Made by a program: the position numbers and the translations under genes
From: [Mycobacterium] crassicus
Lineage (GTDB): Bacteria > Actinomycetota > Actinomycetes > Mycobacteriales > Mycobacteriaceae
DNA: 64,000 nucleotides
Direction: 5' to 3'
NCBI RefSeq assembly: GCF_020181615.1
Contig: NZ_CP084029.1
Coordinates: forward strand, 1,859,297-1,923,296
Shown here: positions 52,150 through 61,365 of the stretch, in pieces
How the letters are laid out: each line of letters opens with the position of its first letter
How positions within the stretch are numbered: the first letter of the stretch is position 1
Notes under the pieces: model-generated
Seen by the model: only the letters and a program-made list of their open reading frames with translations
The model's database searches: none
What the model was told of the DNA's origin: nothing

Positions 52150-52875
52150 CTACTCGTAGCCCTCGTAGACCTGGGTGGGTCCGTCGGGCGTGATGAGATA
52201 TCCCACCGTCGCGATGTGCACCTCGCCGAGCGGGTCGAGTTCCCGGTAGCCGCCGAACAACTCGACGTCGCTGTTGTCGACCAGGCCTACCCGGAACCCG
52301 CCCCACAGATAGGGCACCGGGAACCACAGTTGTTTTCCCGGCAGCTCGTGCAGCGCCTCGACCGGCGGATAGCGGAACATCTTGCGCAGGTCGACATCAC
52401 GAAACAGCTGCTGGATCAGATCGTCGATGACCGTGGCCAACTGGGCGTTGAGTGCGGTGATCCGGTCGCGGTCCAGCACCGCCGCCGGCGGCTTGAGCAC
52501 GTCCAACAACTCCGCGGGCCGGTTGTGCTCGACGGCGATGTCGTAGGCGGTGCGTCCGGCGGCGTCCGGCTGCGCACGCAGCGCGCCTCGCTCGATCAGC
52601 CACGACGCCACATCCGGGGGAGCCCCGTGCCAGCCGGCCTGATGCAGCACCGTCAGCCAGGTCTTGCCGCCGGGCCGCCAGGCCTTGACGTCGACGACAT
52701 GGTCGCCCCGGTCGAGTTCGCGCACCACGTGGCGCCACTTGCCGCGTTTGGCCGCGTCGGCCAGATACAGCGAGGCCTGAGCCTGCCGGTTGCCCAACAG
52801 CGAGCGGTCCATGACGCCCGGCCACAGCGGCGCGTTGTTGCGGATCTCGTTGTAGGTCGTCACGGCTGCCATCAT
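52150..52875 (-). CDS. Ankyrin-repeat-like protein
   Basis: The ATG at 52875 gives 241 residues. Residues about 55-130 look like two ankyrin-type repeats (L-T-V-L-H-Q-A-G-W-H-G, V-A-S-W-L-I-E-R-G-A, then G-R-T-A-Y-D-I-A-V-E-H-N). The last 90 residues have Trp/Tyr-rich strands (L-W-F-P-V-P-Y-L-W-G-G-F) without a known motif. It is divergent from tex with 66 bases between starts. No function is assigned; protein-protein binding is the usual role of ankyrin repeats. Confidence 0.75.
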   Translation of the reverse strand: MMAAVTTYNEIRNNAPLWPGVMDRSLLGNRQAQASLYLADAAKRGKWRHVVRELDRGDHVVDVKAWRPGGKTWLTVLHQAGWHGAPPDVASWLIERGALRAQPDAAGRTAYDIAVEHNRPAELLDVLKPPAAVLDRDRITALNAQLATVIDDLIQQLFRDVDLRKMFRYPPVEALHELPGKQLWFPVPYLWGGFRVGLVDNSDVELFGGYRELDPLGEVHIATVGYLITPDGPTQVYEGYE

Positions 52876-52941
52876 GCCTTGTGACGCGGCCGCCACGTCG
52901 GTTCCGGCTGTCGTCACAGTGATTCGGTAGGGTCCCTCCGC

Positions 52942-55308
52942 GTGACTGCCAACGTAACGCTCAAACCGGTGAACGCCCGCCTTGCAGAGGAACTGGCAGT
53001 GGCCGAACGGCAGGTCGCGGCCGCCGTCGCACTGCTCGACGAGGGGGCGACGGTGCCGTTCATCGCCCGGTACCGCAAGGAGATCACCGGCAGCCTCGAC
53101 GACGGCCAGCTGCGTACTCTCGAGGAGCGGCTGCGCTACCTGCGTGAACTCGACGACCGCCGGGCGGCCGTGCTGGCCTCGATCGAGGAGCAGGGCAAGC
53201 TCACCGATCAACTGCGGGCCGCGCTGCTGTCCGCCGACACCAAGGCCCGCGTCGAGGACATCTATCTGCCCTACAAGCCCAAGCGCCGCACCAAGGCGCA
53301 GATCGCCCGCGAAGCCGGTCTGGAACCGCTGGCCGAGCGACTGTTGGCCGACCCGACGATCAACCCGCAGCAACTCGCGACCGAGTTCACCGGCGAAGAG
53401 GTGGCCGACACCGCGGCAGCGCTGGAAGGGGCGCGCGCCATCCTGGTCGAAAGGGCCGCCGAGGACGCCGAGCTGGTAGGCGCTGTCCGAGAGCGGTTCT
53501 GGTCGGCCGGTGCACTGCAGACCGCACCGCGGTCGAAAGAGGCTGCCAATAATGCCGCGGCGCAGAAGTTCCGGGACTATTTCGAGTTCAGTGAACCGCT
53601 CGATGCGATGCCGTCGCACCGGGTGCTCGCCGTGTTGCGCGGCGAGAAGGAGGACGCCCTGGCCCTGTCCTTCGGCGGCGGCGACGACGAGCCCTACCAG
53701 GCGATGGTCGCGCAATCCCTCGGGGTGGACATGACCGGCTCCGGCGCGGCCACGCCGTGGCTGGCCGAGACTGTGCGCTGGGCATGGGACACCCGGCTGG
53801 CGTTCTCGGCGGCCGTCGAGGCCCGGATGCGGCTCAAGCAGCGCGCCGAGCAGGATGCGGTGGCGGTGTTCGCCAAGAACCTCAAGGACCTGCTGTTGGC
53901 CGCTCCTGCGGGCAATCGCACCACGCTCGGGCTGGACCCGGGCTTTCGTACCGGCGTGAAGGTGGCCGTGGTGGACGGCACCGGAAAGGTCGTCGACACC
54001 TGCGCGATCTTCCCGCATCAGCCGCAGCGGCAATGGGATACGGCCAAGGCGACGCTGGCGGCTCTAGTCGCCCGCCACGGGGTGGATCTGATCGCCGTCG
54101 GCAATGGCACCGCATCGCGGGAGACCGACGCCCTGGCCGCTGAACTGATCGCCGACATCAAGGCCGCGGGCGCTGCCGCACCGGCCAAGGCGATGGTCAG
54201 CGAGGCCGGCGCCTCGGTGTATTCGGCGTCGGCGTACGCCGCACACGAACTTCCCGACCTGGACGTCACGCTGCGCGGGGCGGTGTCGATCGCCCGGCGA
54301 CTGCAGGATCCACTGGCCGAGCTGGTCAAGATCGAGCCGAAGTCGATCGGGGTGGGCCAGTATCAGCACGACGTGACGCCGGGAATCCTGGCGCGCAGCC
54401 TCGATGCGGTGGTCGAAGACGCGGTGAACGCCGTCGGCGTCGACCTCAACACCGCCTCAGCGCCGTTGCTGGCCAAGGTGTCGGGGGTGTCGGAATCCCT
54501 GGCCGAAGCCATCGTGTCCCACCGGGACCAGACCGGACCGTTCCGCAATCGGGGAGCGCTGCTCGACGTGCCCCGCTTGGGGCCCAAGGCATTCGAGCAG
54601 TGCGCCGGGTTCCTGCGCATCCGCGACGGCGACGACCCGCTGGACTCCTCGGGAGTACATCCGGAGGCCTACCCGGTGGTCCGGCGCATCCTGGATCGCT
54701 CCGGTGTGGCTCTCGCCGAGATCATCGGCGACGAACGGCTACTGCGGTCGCTGCAACCCGGCGACTTCGCCGACGACCGATTCGGGATCCCGACCGTGAG
54801 CGACATCCTCGCCGAGTTGGAGAAGCCCGGACGTGACCCGCGGCCGGCGTTCTCCACGGCCACCTTCGCCGCGGGCGTGGAGAAGGTCGCTGACCTCAAG
54901 GTGGGCATGGTTCTGGAGGGAGTGGTGACCAATGTTGCCGCCTTCGGTGCGTTCGTTGATGTCGGCGTGCATCAGGACGGATTGGTGCACGTCTCGGCGA
55001 TGTCGGACCGCTTTGTCTCCGATCCGCACGAGGTGGTGAAATCCGGCCAGGTCGTCAAGGTCAAGGTGCTCGAGGTCGACGTCGAACGCCAACGGATCGG
55101 GCTGAGCCTGCGGCTTGAGGACAAGCCGGGCGGTAAGCCCGGCAAACCCGCCCGAGGCCCGGCCGCCCAACCGGCTGCGCGCCGCGATCCCGGCAAGCAG
55201 AATCGGGGGGAGCGACGGCGTCCCGGCAACAGTGCCGGTGGCCGGGACGCGAGCCCGGCAGGCGGGTCGATGGCCCAGGCGCTGCGGGACGCCGGATTCG
55301 GAAGGTGA
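52942..55308 (+). CDS. tex: Tex-family RNA-binding transcription accessory protein
   Basis: A 788-residue protein with the full Tex order: N-terminal helical domain (including A-T-V-P-F-I-A-R-Y-R-K-E and Y-L-P-Y-K-P-K-R-R-T), a YqgF/RNase H-like domain (about 330-450; L-G-L-D-P-G-F-R-T-G), helix-hairpin-helix repeats (about 490-565) and a C-terminal S1 domain (about 650-720; V-T-N-V-A-A-F-G-A-F-V-D). A basic tail of 60 residues rich in Pro/Arg follows. Tex is a bacterial relative of Spt6 that binds nucleic acid at transcribed genes. The start is GTG. Confidence 0.93.
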   Translation: MTANVTLKPVNARLAEELAVAERQVAAAVALLDEGATVPFIARYRKEITGSLDDGQLRTLEERLRYLRELDDRRAAVLASIEEQGKLTDQLRAALLSADTKARVEDIYLPYKPKRRTKAQIAREAGLEPLAERLLADPTINPQQLATEFTGEEVADTAAALEGARAILVERAAEDAELVGAVRERFWSAGALQTAPRSKEAANNAAAQKFRDYFEFSEPLDAMPSHRVLAVLRGEKEDALALSFGGGDDEPYQAMVAQSLGVDMTGSGAATPWLAETVRWAWDTRLAFSAAVEARMRLKQRAEQDAVAVFAKNLKDLLLAAPAGNRTTLGLDPGFRTGVKVAVVDGTGKVVDTCAIFPHQPQRQWDTAKATLAALVARHGVDLIAVGNGTASRETDALAAELIADIKAAGAAAPAKAMVSEAGASVYSASAYAAHELPDLDVTLRGAVSIARRLQDPLAELVKIEPKSIGVGQYQHDVTPGILARSLDAVVEDAVNAVGVDLNTASAPLLAKVSGVSESLAEAIVSHRDQTGPFRNRGALLDVPRLGPKAFEQCAGFLRIRDGDDPLDSSGVHPEAYPVVRRILDRSGVALAEIIGDERLLRSLQPGDFADDRFGIPTVSDILAELEKPGRDPRPAFSTATFAAGVEKVADLKVGMVLEGVVTNVAAFGAFVDVGVHQDGLVHVSAMSDRFVSDPHEVVKSGQVVKVKVLEVDVERQRIGLSLRLEDKPGGKPGKPARGPAAQPAARRDPGKQNRGERRRPGNSAGGRDASPAGGSMAQALRDAGFGR

Positions 55309-55315
55309 GGACCAC

Positions 55316-56698
55316 ATGGGGACGGTAGATACCGGCGTCGCAGCACAATTCGCCGACATTGTCGGTGTAGGCGACCTGCTGACCGGCGAACAGATCGGCC
55401 CCGACTACTCCCACGACGAGGCGCTGGTGGGCGCACCGGTGGCACCGGGTTACCTGGCTCGCCCGCAGACCGCCGAGCAGGTGGCGGCGCTGTTGGCCGC
55501 CGCCACCGCGGCCAAGATTCCGGTCACCGCACGCGGTTCGGGCACCGGACTGTCGGCGGGTGCGCGGCCGTGTCCGGACGGACTGCTGATCTCCTTCGAG
55601 CGGATGAACGCGGTCCTGGAGATCGACACCGACAACCAGGTCGCGGTGGTGCAGCCCGGGGTGACGCTGGCCGACCTCGACGCCGCGACCGCCGACGCGG
55701 GCCTGATGTACACCGTTTTCCCCGGGGAGTTGTCAGCCAGCATCGGCGGCAACGTCGGCACCAACGCCGGCGGCATGCGCGCGGTCAAATACGGGGTGAC
55801 CCGGCACAACGTGCTCGGGCTGCAGGCCGCGCTGCCCACCGGCGAGCTGATCCGCACCGGCGGCCGGATCACCAAGATGTCCACCGGCTACGACCTGACC
55901 CAGCTGATCATCGGCTCCGAGGGCACCTGCGCGCTGGCCACCGAGGTCACCGTCCGGCTCTACCCGCGGTTGGCGCACTCGGCCACCCTGTTGGCTCCGT
56001 TCCCCGGCCTGCCGGCGGTGATGCGCGCGGTACCTGCCGTGGTGCGCAGCGGCGTGGACCCGGTGATTCTCGAATACGTCGACAAGCTCACGCTGGCCGC
56101 GATCAGTTACTCGCAGAACCTGAACCTGGGCATCCCCGACGCGATCCGCGACACCGCCGAGGCACACCTGGTGATCGGCTTGGAGAACCGCGACCACGAC
56201 CGGCTCGAGGACGACGTGGCCATGCTGGGCGAATTGCTGGCCTCCATGGGCGCGGTCGACGTCTATGTGCTGGAGGGAAATTCGGCGCACGCCCTGATCG
56301 AAGCCCGCGAGAAGGCGTTCTGGACAGCCAAGGCCGCCGGCGCCCACGACGTGCTCGACGTGGTGGTACCGCGGGCAGCCATGCACCAATTCTTCACCCG
56401 GGCACAGGGATTCGCCCAGGAGGCCGGCGCCGGGGTGGTCGGCTGTGGGCACGCCGGCGACGGCAATGTCCACCTGGCCGTGTTCTGCGCCGACGACGAC
56501 GTCCGGCACCGGCTGCTGCATGACATCTTCGCGGCGGCCATGGCGCTGGGCGGTGCGATCTCCGGTGAGCACGGCTTGGGCCGGGTGAAGACACAACATT
56601 TCCTGGAGCTGGAGGATCCGGTCAAGGTCGCGCTGATGCGACGGATCAAAGACGCTTTCGACCCGGCCGGGATTCTGAACCCCGGCGTGCTTCTATAG
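55316..56698 (+). CDS. FAD-linked 2-hydroxyacid oxidase (GlcD-like)
   Basis: A 460-residue flavoprotein of the vanillyl-alcohol-oxidase fold: PCMH FAD domain with A-R-G-S-G-T-G-L-S-A-G-A (near residue 70) and G-T-N-A-G-G-M-R-A-V-K-Y-G, and a C-terminal FAD-oxidase domain with C-G-H-A-G-D-G-N-V-H-L and S-G-E-H-G-L-G. This fits glycolate/lactate oxidase subunits that oxidise 2-hydroxyacids to 2-oxoacids. The ATG at 55316 is eight bases after the tex stop, so they are co-transcribed. The following TPP enzyme may use the 2-oxoacid product (inference). Confidence 0.88.
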   Translation: MGTVDTGVAAQFADIVGVGDLLTGEQIGPDYSHDEALVGAPVAPGYLARPQTAEQVAALLAAATAAKIPVTARGSGTGLSAGARPCPDGLLISFERMNAVLEIDTDNQVAVVQPGVTLADLDAATADAGLMYTVFPGELSASIGGNVGTNAGGMRAVKYGVTRHNVLGLQAALPTGELIRTGGRITKMSTGYDLTQLIIGSEGTCALATEVTVRLYPRLAHSATLLAPFPGLPAVMRAVPAVVRSGVDPVILEYVDKLTLAAISYSQNLNLGIPDAIRDTAEAHLVIGLENRDHDRLEDDVAMLGELLASMGAVDVYVLEGNSAHALIEAREKAFWTAKAAGAHDVLDVVVPRAAMHQFFTRAQGFAQEAGAGVVGCGHAGDGNVHLAVFCADDDVRHRLLHDIFAAAMALGGAISGEHGLGRVKTQHFLELEDPVKVALMRRIKDAFDPAGILNPGVLL

Positions 56699-56789
56699 GA
56701 CAAGCCCCGCGAGCGGGAAACCTCCGACGCCCCGCACAGCATGTCGCGGCGGGCAATTCCCACTCGGTAGGAAGAGGAAAGGCAGCCAG
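56699..56789 (+). other. Leader between the FAD oxidase and TPP enzyme genes
   Basis: This 91-base stretch is GC-rich with several complementary pieces (for example GCCCCGC near 56704 and again near 56731, and GCGGCGGGC near 56748). A folded leader is possible, but I could not match it to a known riboswitch. The end (GGAAGAGGAAAGG) provides the ribosome binding site for the downstream gene. Confidence 0.3.
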
Positions 56790-58358
56790 ATGACCAACGG
56801 AGCGCAGGCCCTCATCACCACCCTGGTCGACAGCGGTGTCCAGGTCTGCTTCGCCAACCCGGGTACATCGGAGATGCACTTTGTGGCCGCGCTGGACTCG
56901 GTGCCGCAGATGCGCGGGGTGCTGTGCCTGTTCGAAGGCGTGGTGACCGGCGCTGCCGACGGCTATGCCCGGATTGCCGGAAAGCCGGCCGCCACCCTGC
57001 TGCACCTGGGGCCCGGCCTGGGCAACGGCCTGGCCAACCTGCACAACGCCCGGCGCGCTCACGTGCCGGTGGTCAATGTCATCGGCGATCACGCCACCTA
57101 CCACAAGAAGTACGACGCACCGCTGGAATCCGACATCGAACCGTTGACCGACTGGACCCACGGCTGGGTACGTCGCACCGGCGCCGGCGCCGATATCGGC
57201 AACGACGCCGCCGAAGCCGTTGCCGCTTCGATGGCCAGCCCTGCGCAGGTCGCCAACCTGATCCTGCCCGCTGACATCTCCTGGGACGACGGCGCGAAGG
57301 CGGCCCAGCCGATCGAGCCGGTGCCCGCAGGCGCCCCCGACGAGCATGCCGTCGCCGAGATCGCCGAGGTACTGCGCCGCGGCGAGCCGGCTGGGCTGCT
57401 GATCGGCGGACCGGCCGCCGGTGATGTGCGCGCGCTGGAGGCCATCGACCGGATCGCCGCCGCCACCGGAGTCGTCACACTGGTCGAGACCTTCCCAGCC
57501 CGGCTGACGCGCGGTGCCGGGGTGCCGGCGATCGCCAGGCTCGGCTACCTGGCCGAGCAGGCCACCTTCCAGCTCAACGGGATCAAACACCTGGTGGTCG
57601 CCGGTACCCGTGCTCCGGTGTCGTTCTTCGCCTATCCCGGCAAGCCCAGTGACCTGGTTCCCGAGGGCTGCGCCGTCCACAATCTGGCCGGCCTGGAGAT
57701 CGATGTGGTCGCGGCGCTGGAACAGTTGGCCGACCTGGTGGCGCCGGATGTACAGGCCCGCCCCGCGCCCGCCGCCGTCCCCGAGCTGCCGACCGGGGAG
57801 CTGACCGCACAGAACTGGGTGCAGGTGATCGGGGCGCTGCTGCCCGACAACGCGATCATCTCCGATGAGTCCAACACGGCCGGACTGATGCTGCCGGCGG
57901 CCACCGCAGGCTCACCGCGCCACGACGTGCTCACGCTGACCGGCGGGGCGATCGGGCAGGGCCTGCCGGTCGCACTCGGTGCTGCCGTCGCCGCGCCCGA
58001 TCGGCCGGTGATCGCGTTGCAGGCCGACGGCAGTGCGGCCTACACCATCTCCGCACTGTGGACCATGGCGCGGGAGAACGCCGACGTCACCATTGTGCTG
58101 ATCAACAACAGCGCGTACGCGATCCTGCGTCTGGAGCTTGCCCGGGTGGGCGCCGAGAGCGAAGGGGGCCACGGCCCGAAGGCGGAAGCCCTGCTCGACC
58201 TGTCGCGACCGAATATGGATTTCGCCAAGATCGCCGAGGGCTTCGGGGTACCGGCCACCGTCGCGACCACCTGCGAGGAGCTCGCCGAGCAGTTCAGCCG
58301 GGCTCTGGCCGAACCGGGTCCGCACCTGATCGACGCGCGGGTCCCGGCTGCGTTTTGA
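56790..58358 (+). CDS. ilvX: TPP-dependent enzyme, acetolactate-synthase large-subunit-like (IlvX-like)
   Basis: The 522-residue protein has the three ThDP domains. The N-terminal part has F-A-N-P-G-T-S-E-M-H-F and the catalytic Glu in L-F-E-G-V. The C-terminal part has a TPP motif (A-D-G-S-A-A-Y ... I-N-N-S-A-Y). It closely recalls M. tuberculosis IlvX (Rv3509c, 515 residues), a divergent acetohydroxyacid-synthase-like protein whose own activity is doubtful. No small regulatory subunit gene is nearby. It may instead decarboxylate a 2-oxoacid from the adjacent FAD oxidase, as in benzoylformate decarboxylases. Symbol by recollection only. Confidence 0.8.
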   Translation: MTNGAQALITTLVDSGVQVCFANPGTSEMHFVAALDSVPQMRGVLCLFEGVVTGAADGYARIAGKPAATLLHLGPGLGNGLANLHNARRAHVPVVNVIGDHATYHKKYDAPLESDIEPLTDWTHGWVRRTGAGADIGNDAAEAVAASMASPAQVANLILPADISWDDGAKAAQPIEPVPAGAPDEHAVAEIAEVLRRGEPAGLLIGGPAAGDVRALEAIDRIAAATGVVTLVETFPARLTRGAGVPAIARLGYLAEQATFQLNGIKHLVVAGTRAPVSFFAYPGKPSDLVPEGCAVHNLAGLEIDVVAALEQLADLVAPDVQARPAPAAVPELPTGELTAQNWVQVIGALLPDNAIISDESNTAGLMLPAATAGSPRHDVLTLTGGAIGQGLPVALGAAVAAPDRPVIALQADGSAAYTISALWTMARENADVTIVLINNSAYAILRLELARVGAESEGGHGPKAEALLDLSRPNMDFAKIAEGFGVPATVATTCEELAEQFSRALAEPGPHLIDARVPAAF

Positions 58359-58368
58359 GCGAGTCGCT

Positions 58369-59016
58369 CTAACTGATGGTCAACCGCTGCGCGGCGAACG
58401 TGGCGGCTTCGATGGCCTTACCGTCCTGCACGTACATCAGGTGCGGAACCACACTGCCGCTGTCTTCGCAGTAGATGTCGCCGGCCAGGCAGAAGTCGAT
58501 GCTCTTCGGGCGGTAGGCCGAGGCCAGCACCGGCAACGGGCCGCCCCACAGCGAGGTGGAGTACGGGCTCGACGGCGGGCCGAACAGCGCCACCGCGACG
58601 ACATGGTTGGCGACCGGGGCCGGCAGCGAGTGGCTGGACATCTCGATGACGCTGGCGCCCTGGGAGTAGCCGCCGAGCACCAGTTTGGTCTTGGGGCAGT
58701 TGGCGACCGTGGCCTGGATGTGGGCGATGGCGTCGCTCTCACCGAGCAGTGCGCTGTTGCGGTAGTCGGTGCTCGCCGGGTACTCGACCGGGTAGACCTG
58801 GACGTCCCGGCCGGGCAGCTGTTCGAGCAGCGAGGCGACGAACGCCTCGCCGACGTCACCGAGCCCGACAGGCTGACCGGAGCCCCGGGCGAAGACCACT
58901 TCGGTGTCCGGGCAGGACTCGGCCGCGGCCACCGGCATGGCTGCGGGCGCGCCCACCAGCATTCCGGTCAACATCACCGCGGCGGCGACGGGGCGAAAAC
59001 TGTCACGCGAGATCAT
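58369..59016 (-). CDS. Secreted cutinase-family esterase
   Basis: The ATG at 59016 gives 215 residues: signal peptide to about A-A-A-E (31), then C-P-D-T-E-V-V-F-A-R-G-S-G, nucleophile motif G-G-Y-S-Q-G-A, an Asp in F-C-L-A-G-D-I-Y-C and the expected disulfide cysteines. The C-terminal His is probably in V-P-H-L-M-Y. It is the first of two cutinase genes in tandem on the minus strand and is convergent with the TPP enzyme. Confidence 0.88.
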   Translation of the reverse strand: MISRDSFRPVAAAVMLTGMLVGAPAAMPVAAAESCPDTEVVFARGSGQPVGLGDVGEAFVASLLEQLPGRDVQVYPVEYPASTDYRNSALLGESDAIAHIQATVANCPKTKLVLGGYSQGASVIEMSSHSLPAPVANHVVAVALFGPPSSPYSTSLWGGPLPVLASAYRPKSIDFCLAGDIYCEDSGSVVPHLMYVQDGKAIEAATFAAQRLTIS

Positions 59017-59129
59017 CCCTAAATGCTGACATGACCCGCTCCGATGACTGGCTCGCGGGTCGGGATTCAGCGTCGTCAGCAGGGCTGACAGCAAACCACC
59101 CCGACCGTGCCGCACAGCGAACAAGGTGG

Positions 59130-59804
59130 TTAGAGCCTGTTTGCCGCGTACGCCGCACCCTCGTCGGCGATCCCGCCGTAGGCACCGGGTGCGTGCGCCG
59201 AGAAATTCAGCCCCTCGGAGCAGACCGGGTCCTCGGGCGCGCACAGCTGGATCGTCTTGCCCGTGTAGGCGGGACCGATGACGACGGCCGGCTGGCCCAG
59301 GAAGTTCATCGCCCGCTCGTTGGGGGTCCCGAACAGCACCACGGCGGCGACGTGGTCGGCCACCTCGGGGGGCATCGGCCGTGGTACATCGGTGCCGTCC
59401 ACTCCGTCCGGGATGACATCGGCGGTGGTGAAACCCATGACCGCGGCGCCCTGCGAGAAGCCGCTGAGCACCATCTTGGTCTTGGGGCAGGACGCCGCGG
59501 TGGCCTCGATGTGGTTGGCGGCGTCCCGGATGCCCTGGACCCCGGTCGGCCAGTCATTGGTGGCCGGATAGTCGACCGCGTAGACGTCCAGCGGCCGCTC
59601 CGGAAGCCGGGCCCGCAGGGCGTCGGCGAAAGCTTGCCCGGTCTCGCCGAGACCGGGTGCCTCATCGGTGCCTCTAGCAAACAAAACCTGGACATCGGGA
59701 CACGGCTCGGCGGAGGCGGACGGAGATGTGATGGCGGTGCTCTGCAGCAGCCAGGTCAATGCCAGCGCAACACCGAGGGGACGAAGAATCCGACGTGCGT
59801 TCAC
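59130..59804 (-). CDS. Secreted cutinase-family esterase
   Basis: The GTG at 59804 gives 224 residues with a signal peptide (N-A-R-R, hydrophobic core, cleavage near A-S-A at 34-36), then C-P-D-V-Q-V-L-F-A-R-G-T-D, nucleophile motif G-F-S-Q-G-A, Asp in C-A-P-E-D-P-V-C and a catalytic His in S-A-H-A-P-G-A-Y. An upstream ATG at 59831 is possible but lengthens the region before the basic residues. It lies 113 bases upstream of the other cutinase gene; they may be transcribed together. Confidence 0.87.
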   Translation of the reverse strand: MNARRILRPLGVALALTWLLQSTAITSPSASAEPCPDVQVLFARGTDEAPGLGETGQAFADALRARLPERPLDVYAVDYPATNDWPTGVQGIRDAANHIEATAASCPKTKMVLSGFSQGAAVMGFTTADVIPDGVDGTDVPRPMPPEVADHVAAVVLFGTPNERAMNFLGQPAVVIGPAYTGKTIQLCAPEDPVCSEGLNFSAHAPGAYGGIADEGAAYAANRL

Positions 59805-59958
59805 CCGCTCATGGTGGCACACGACAGCCATTCGCGCAGGCCGACACTCATAGAGAATGAACAGTTTCGACGACCGGCTACCGACGGCGCCAGCCGACCC
59901 GCAGCGCGTCCTATGGAAGACCTGAGTCGCGGCTGAGCCCAGCGGCGCGCGCATCTGC

Positions 59959-61212
59959 TTACCTGGACGTGTCCACCGGGTATCGACTCGGTGACATCCC
60001 ATCGTCGACCTGCTCTGAGCAAACTCGGAAGGTCATCGCAACGACGAGTGCGAGCACCTGGATCCCGACCACCGCGACGACCAGAACACCGACGGAAACG
60101 TCGTAGAGCCATCCGGTGAGTGCACCGCCGGCGGCGGCCGCCGCGCCCAGCCCGGCAGCGAACACCCCGTAGGCGCCGGCCCGGCGCCCCGGGGCGACCA
60201 TGCCGGCGACCACGGCGCGCAGCGTCGACTCCTGAATTCCCACCGCCGCACCCCACACCAGGGCGCCGGCCACCGCGGCGACGGCACTGCCGGAGAAGGC
60301 CAACACCGCGACTCCCGCCGACAGGATCGGCAGTGTGAGCAGGACTTTTCCGCCGAAACGGTCATAACACCAGCCCGACGCGAGTGCGGCCACGGCATCG
60401 GCGCCCATAGCGGCCGCGTACAGCACCGGAACCAGTGCGGCCGGCAGCAGACCGCGGATGACCAGGTGAAACGACATCAGCCCGAAGGTCGCGAAGCCGG
60501 TCATGGTCAGCGCGACGAATCCGCAGTACCGCCAGAACGCCGCCGGCAACCGCCCGGCGTCGCCGGCGGCCGCCGATGGCGCTGGTGCCGTGTCGCGTTC
60601 GTAGTCGGCCGGATCGGGCACTCGCAGCCGCAGCCAAACCAGCAGTGCCAGCGTCGCCACACCGGGCAGGGCCAGCACACCCAGCGCCGGGGCATAGTCA
60701 CCGCCGGTGACGGCCAGCATCCCGGCGACCGTCAACGGTCCGATCACCGCGCCGATCTGGTCAAGCGCCTCGTGCACGGCGAACCCCCGGCCGCGACCGG
60801 TGACACTGGCTGCGTGTGACAACAGGGTGTCCTTGGCGGGGCTGCGAACCGCTTTTCCGACCCGCTCGGCGATCACCAGGGACACCGCCGCCCACAGGGT
60901 GCCGACCACACCGAGCAGGGGCACGGTGACCACGGTCAGCGCATAACCGGCGATCGTCCACGACCAGAACCGTTTCGTGCGGTCGGCCAACGGACCCGAC
61001 ACCAGCCGCAAACCCAGCGCGGCGGCCTCCCCGACCCCGGTCACGGTGCCCACCACCAGGCCGGTCGCCCCCAGTGAGGCCAGCAGGGGTCCGGTGATGG
61101 ACCGGGCGCCCTCGTAGACGAAGTCGGCCAGCAGGCTGACCGTGCCGAACACGGTGACGAACCGCCATGCACTCAATGCCGGGCGGGATGCATCGCGGTT
61201 CACCGCTCGCAT
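59959..61212 (-). CDS. Major facilitator superfamily transporter
   Basis: From the ATG at 61212 the product has 417 residues and about 12 membrane segments. The MFS A-motif-like loop appears as G-P-L-A-D-R-T-K-R-F between helices 2 and 3, and the second half repeats it (G-W-C-Y-D-R-F-G-G-K). The frame continues upstream antisense to the next gene, but that part is not hydrophobic and is a shadow. Substrate unknown. It is divergent from the Hsp70-like gene, as Rv2265 is near Rv2264c in M. tuberculosis (from memory). Confidence 0.86.
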   Translation of the reverse strand: MRAVNRDASRPALSAWRFVTVFGTVSLLADFVYEGARSITGPLLASLGATGLVVGTVTGVGEAAALGLRLVSGPLADRTKRFWSWTIAGYALTVVTVPLLGVVGTLWAAVSLVIAERVGKAVRSPAKDTLLSHAASVTGRGRGFAVHEALDQIGAVIGPLTVAGMLAVTGGDYAPALGVLALPGVATLALLVWLRLRVPDPADYERDTAPAPSAAAGDAGRLPAAFWRYCGFVALTMTGFATFGLMSFHLVIRGLLPAALVPVLYAAAMGADAVAALASGWCYDRFGGKVLLTLPILSAGVAVLAFSGSAVAAVAGALVWGAAVGIQESTLRAVVAGMVAPGRRAGAYGVFAAGLGAAAAAGGALTGWLYDVSVGVLVVAVVGIQVLALVVAMTFRVCSEQVDDGMSPSRYPVDTSR

Positions 61213-61365
61213 GGGATCTGATGGTAAACGCGTGCCGAAAAGACCGTTGCGAGTTTTCCGCCGCACCAAAGGCACTTCAATACCGGGTAAACAAGGCACT
61301 CGTCGATAAAATTGCGACGACCGATGCTTTTCTGATCGCCGGTAGGCAAGCGTGGATGGGGCAGC

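Noticed and set aside
56699..56789. Possible riboswitch before the TPP enzyme gene
   Set aside because: The GC-rich complementary pieces do not give a known consensus that I recognise, including that of the TPP riboswitch; kept only as a leader.
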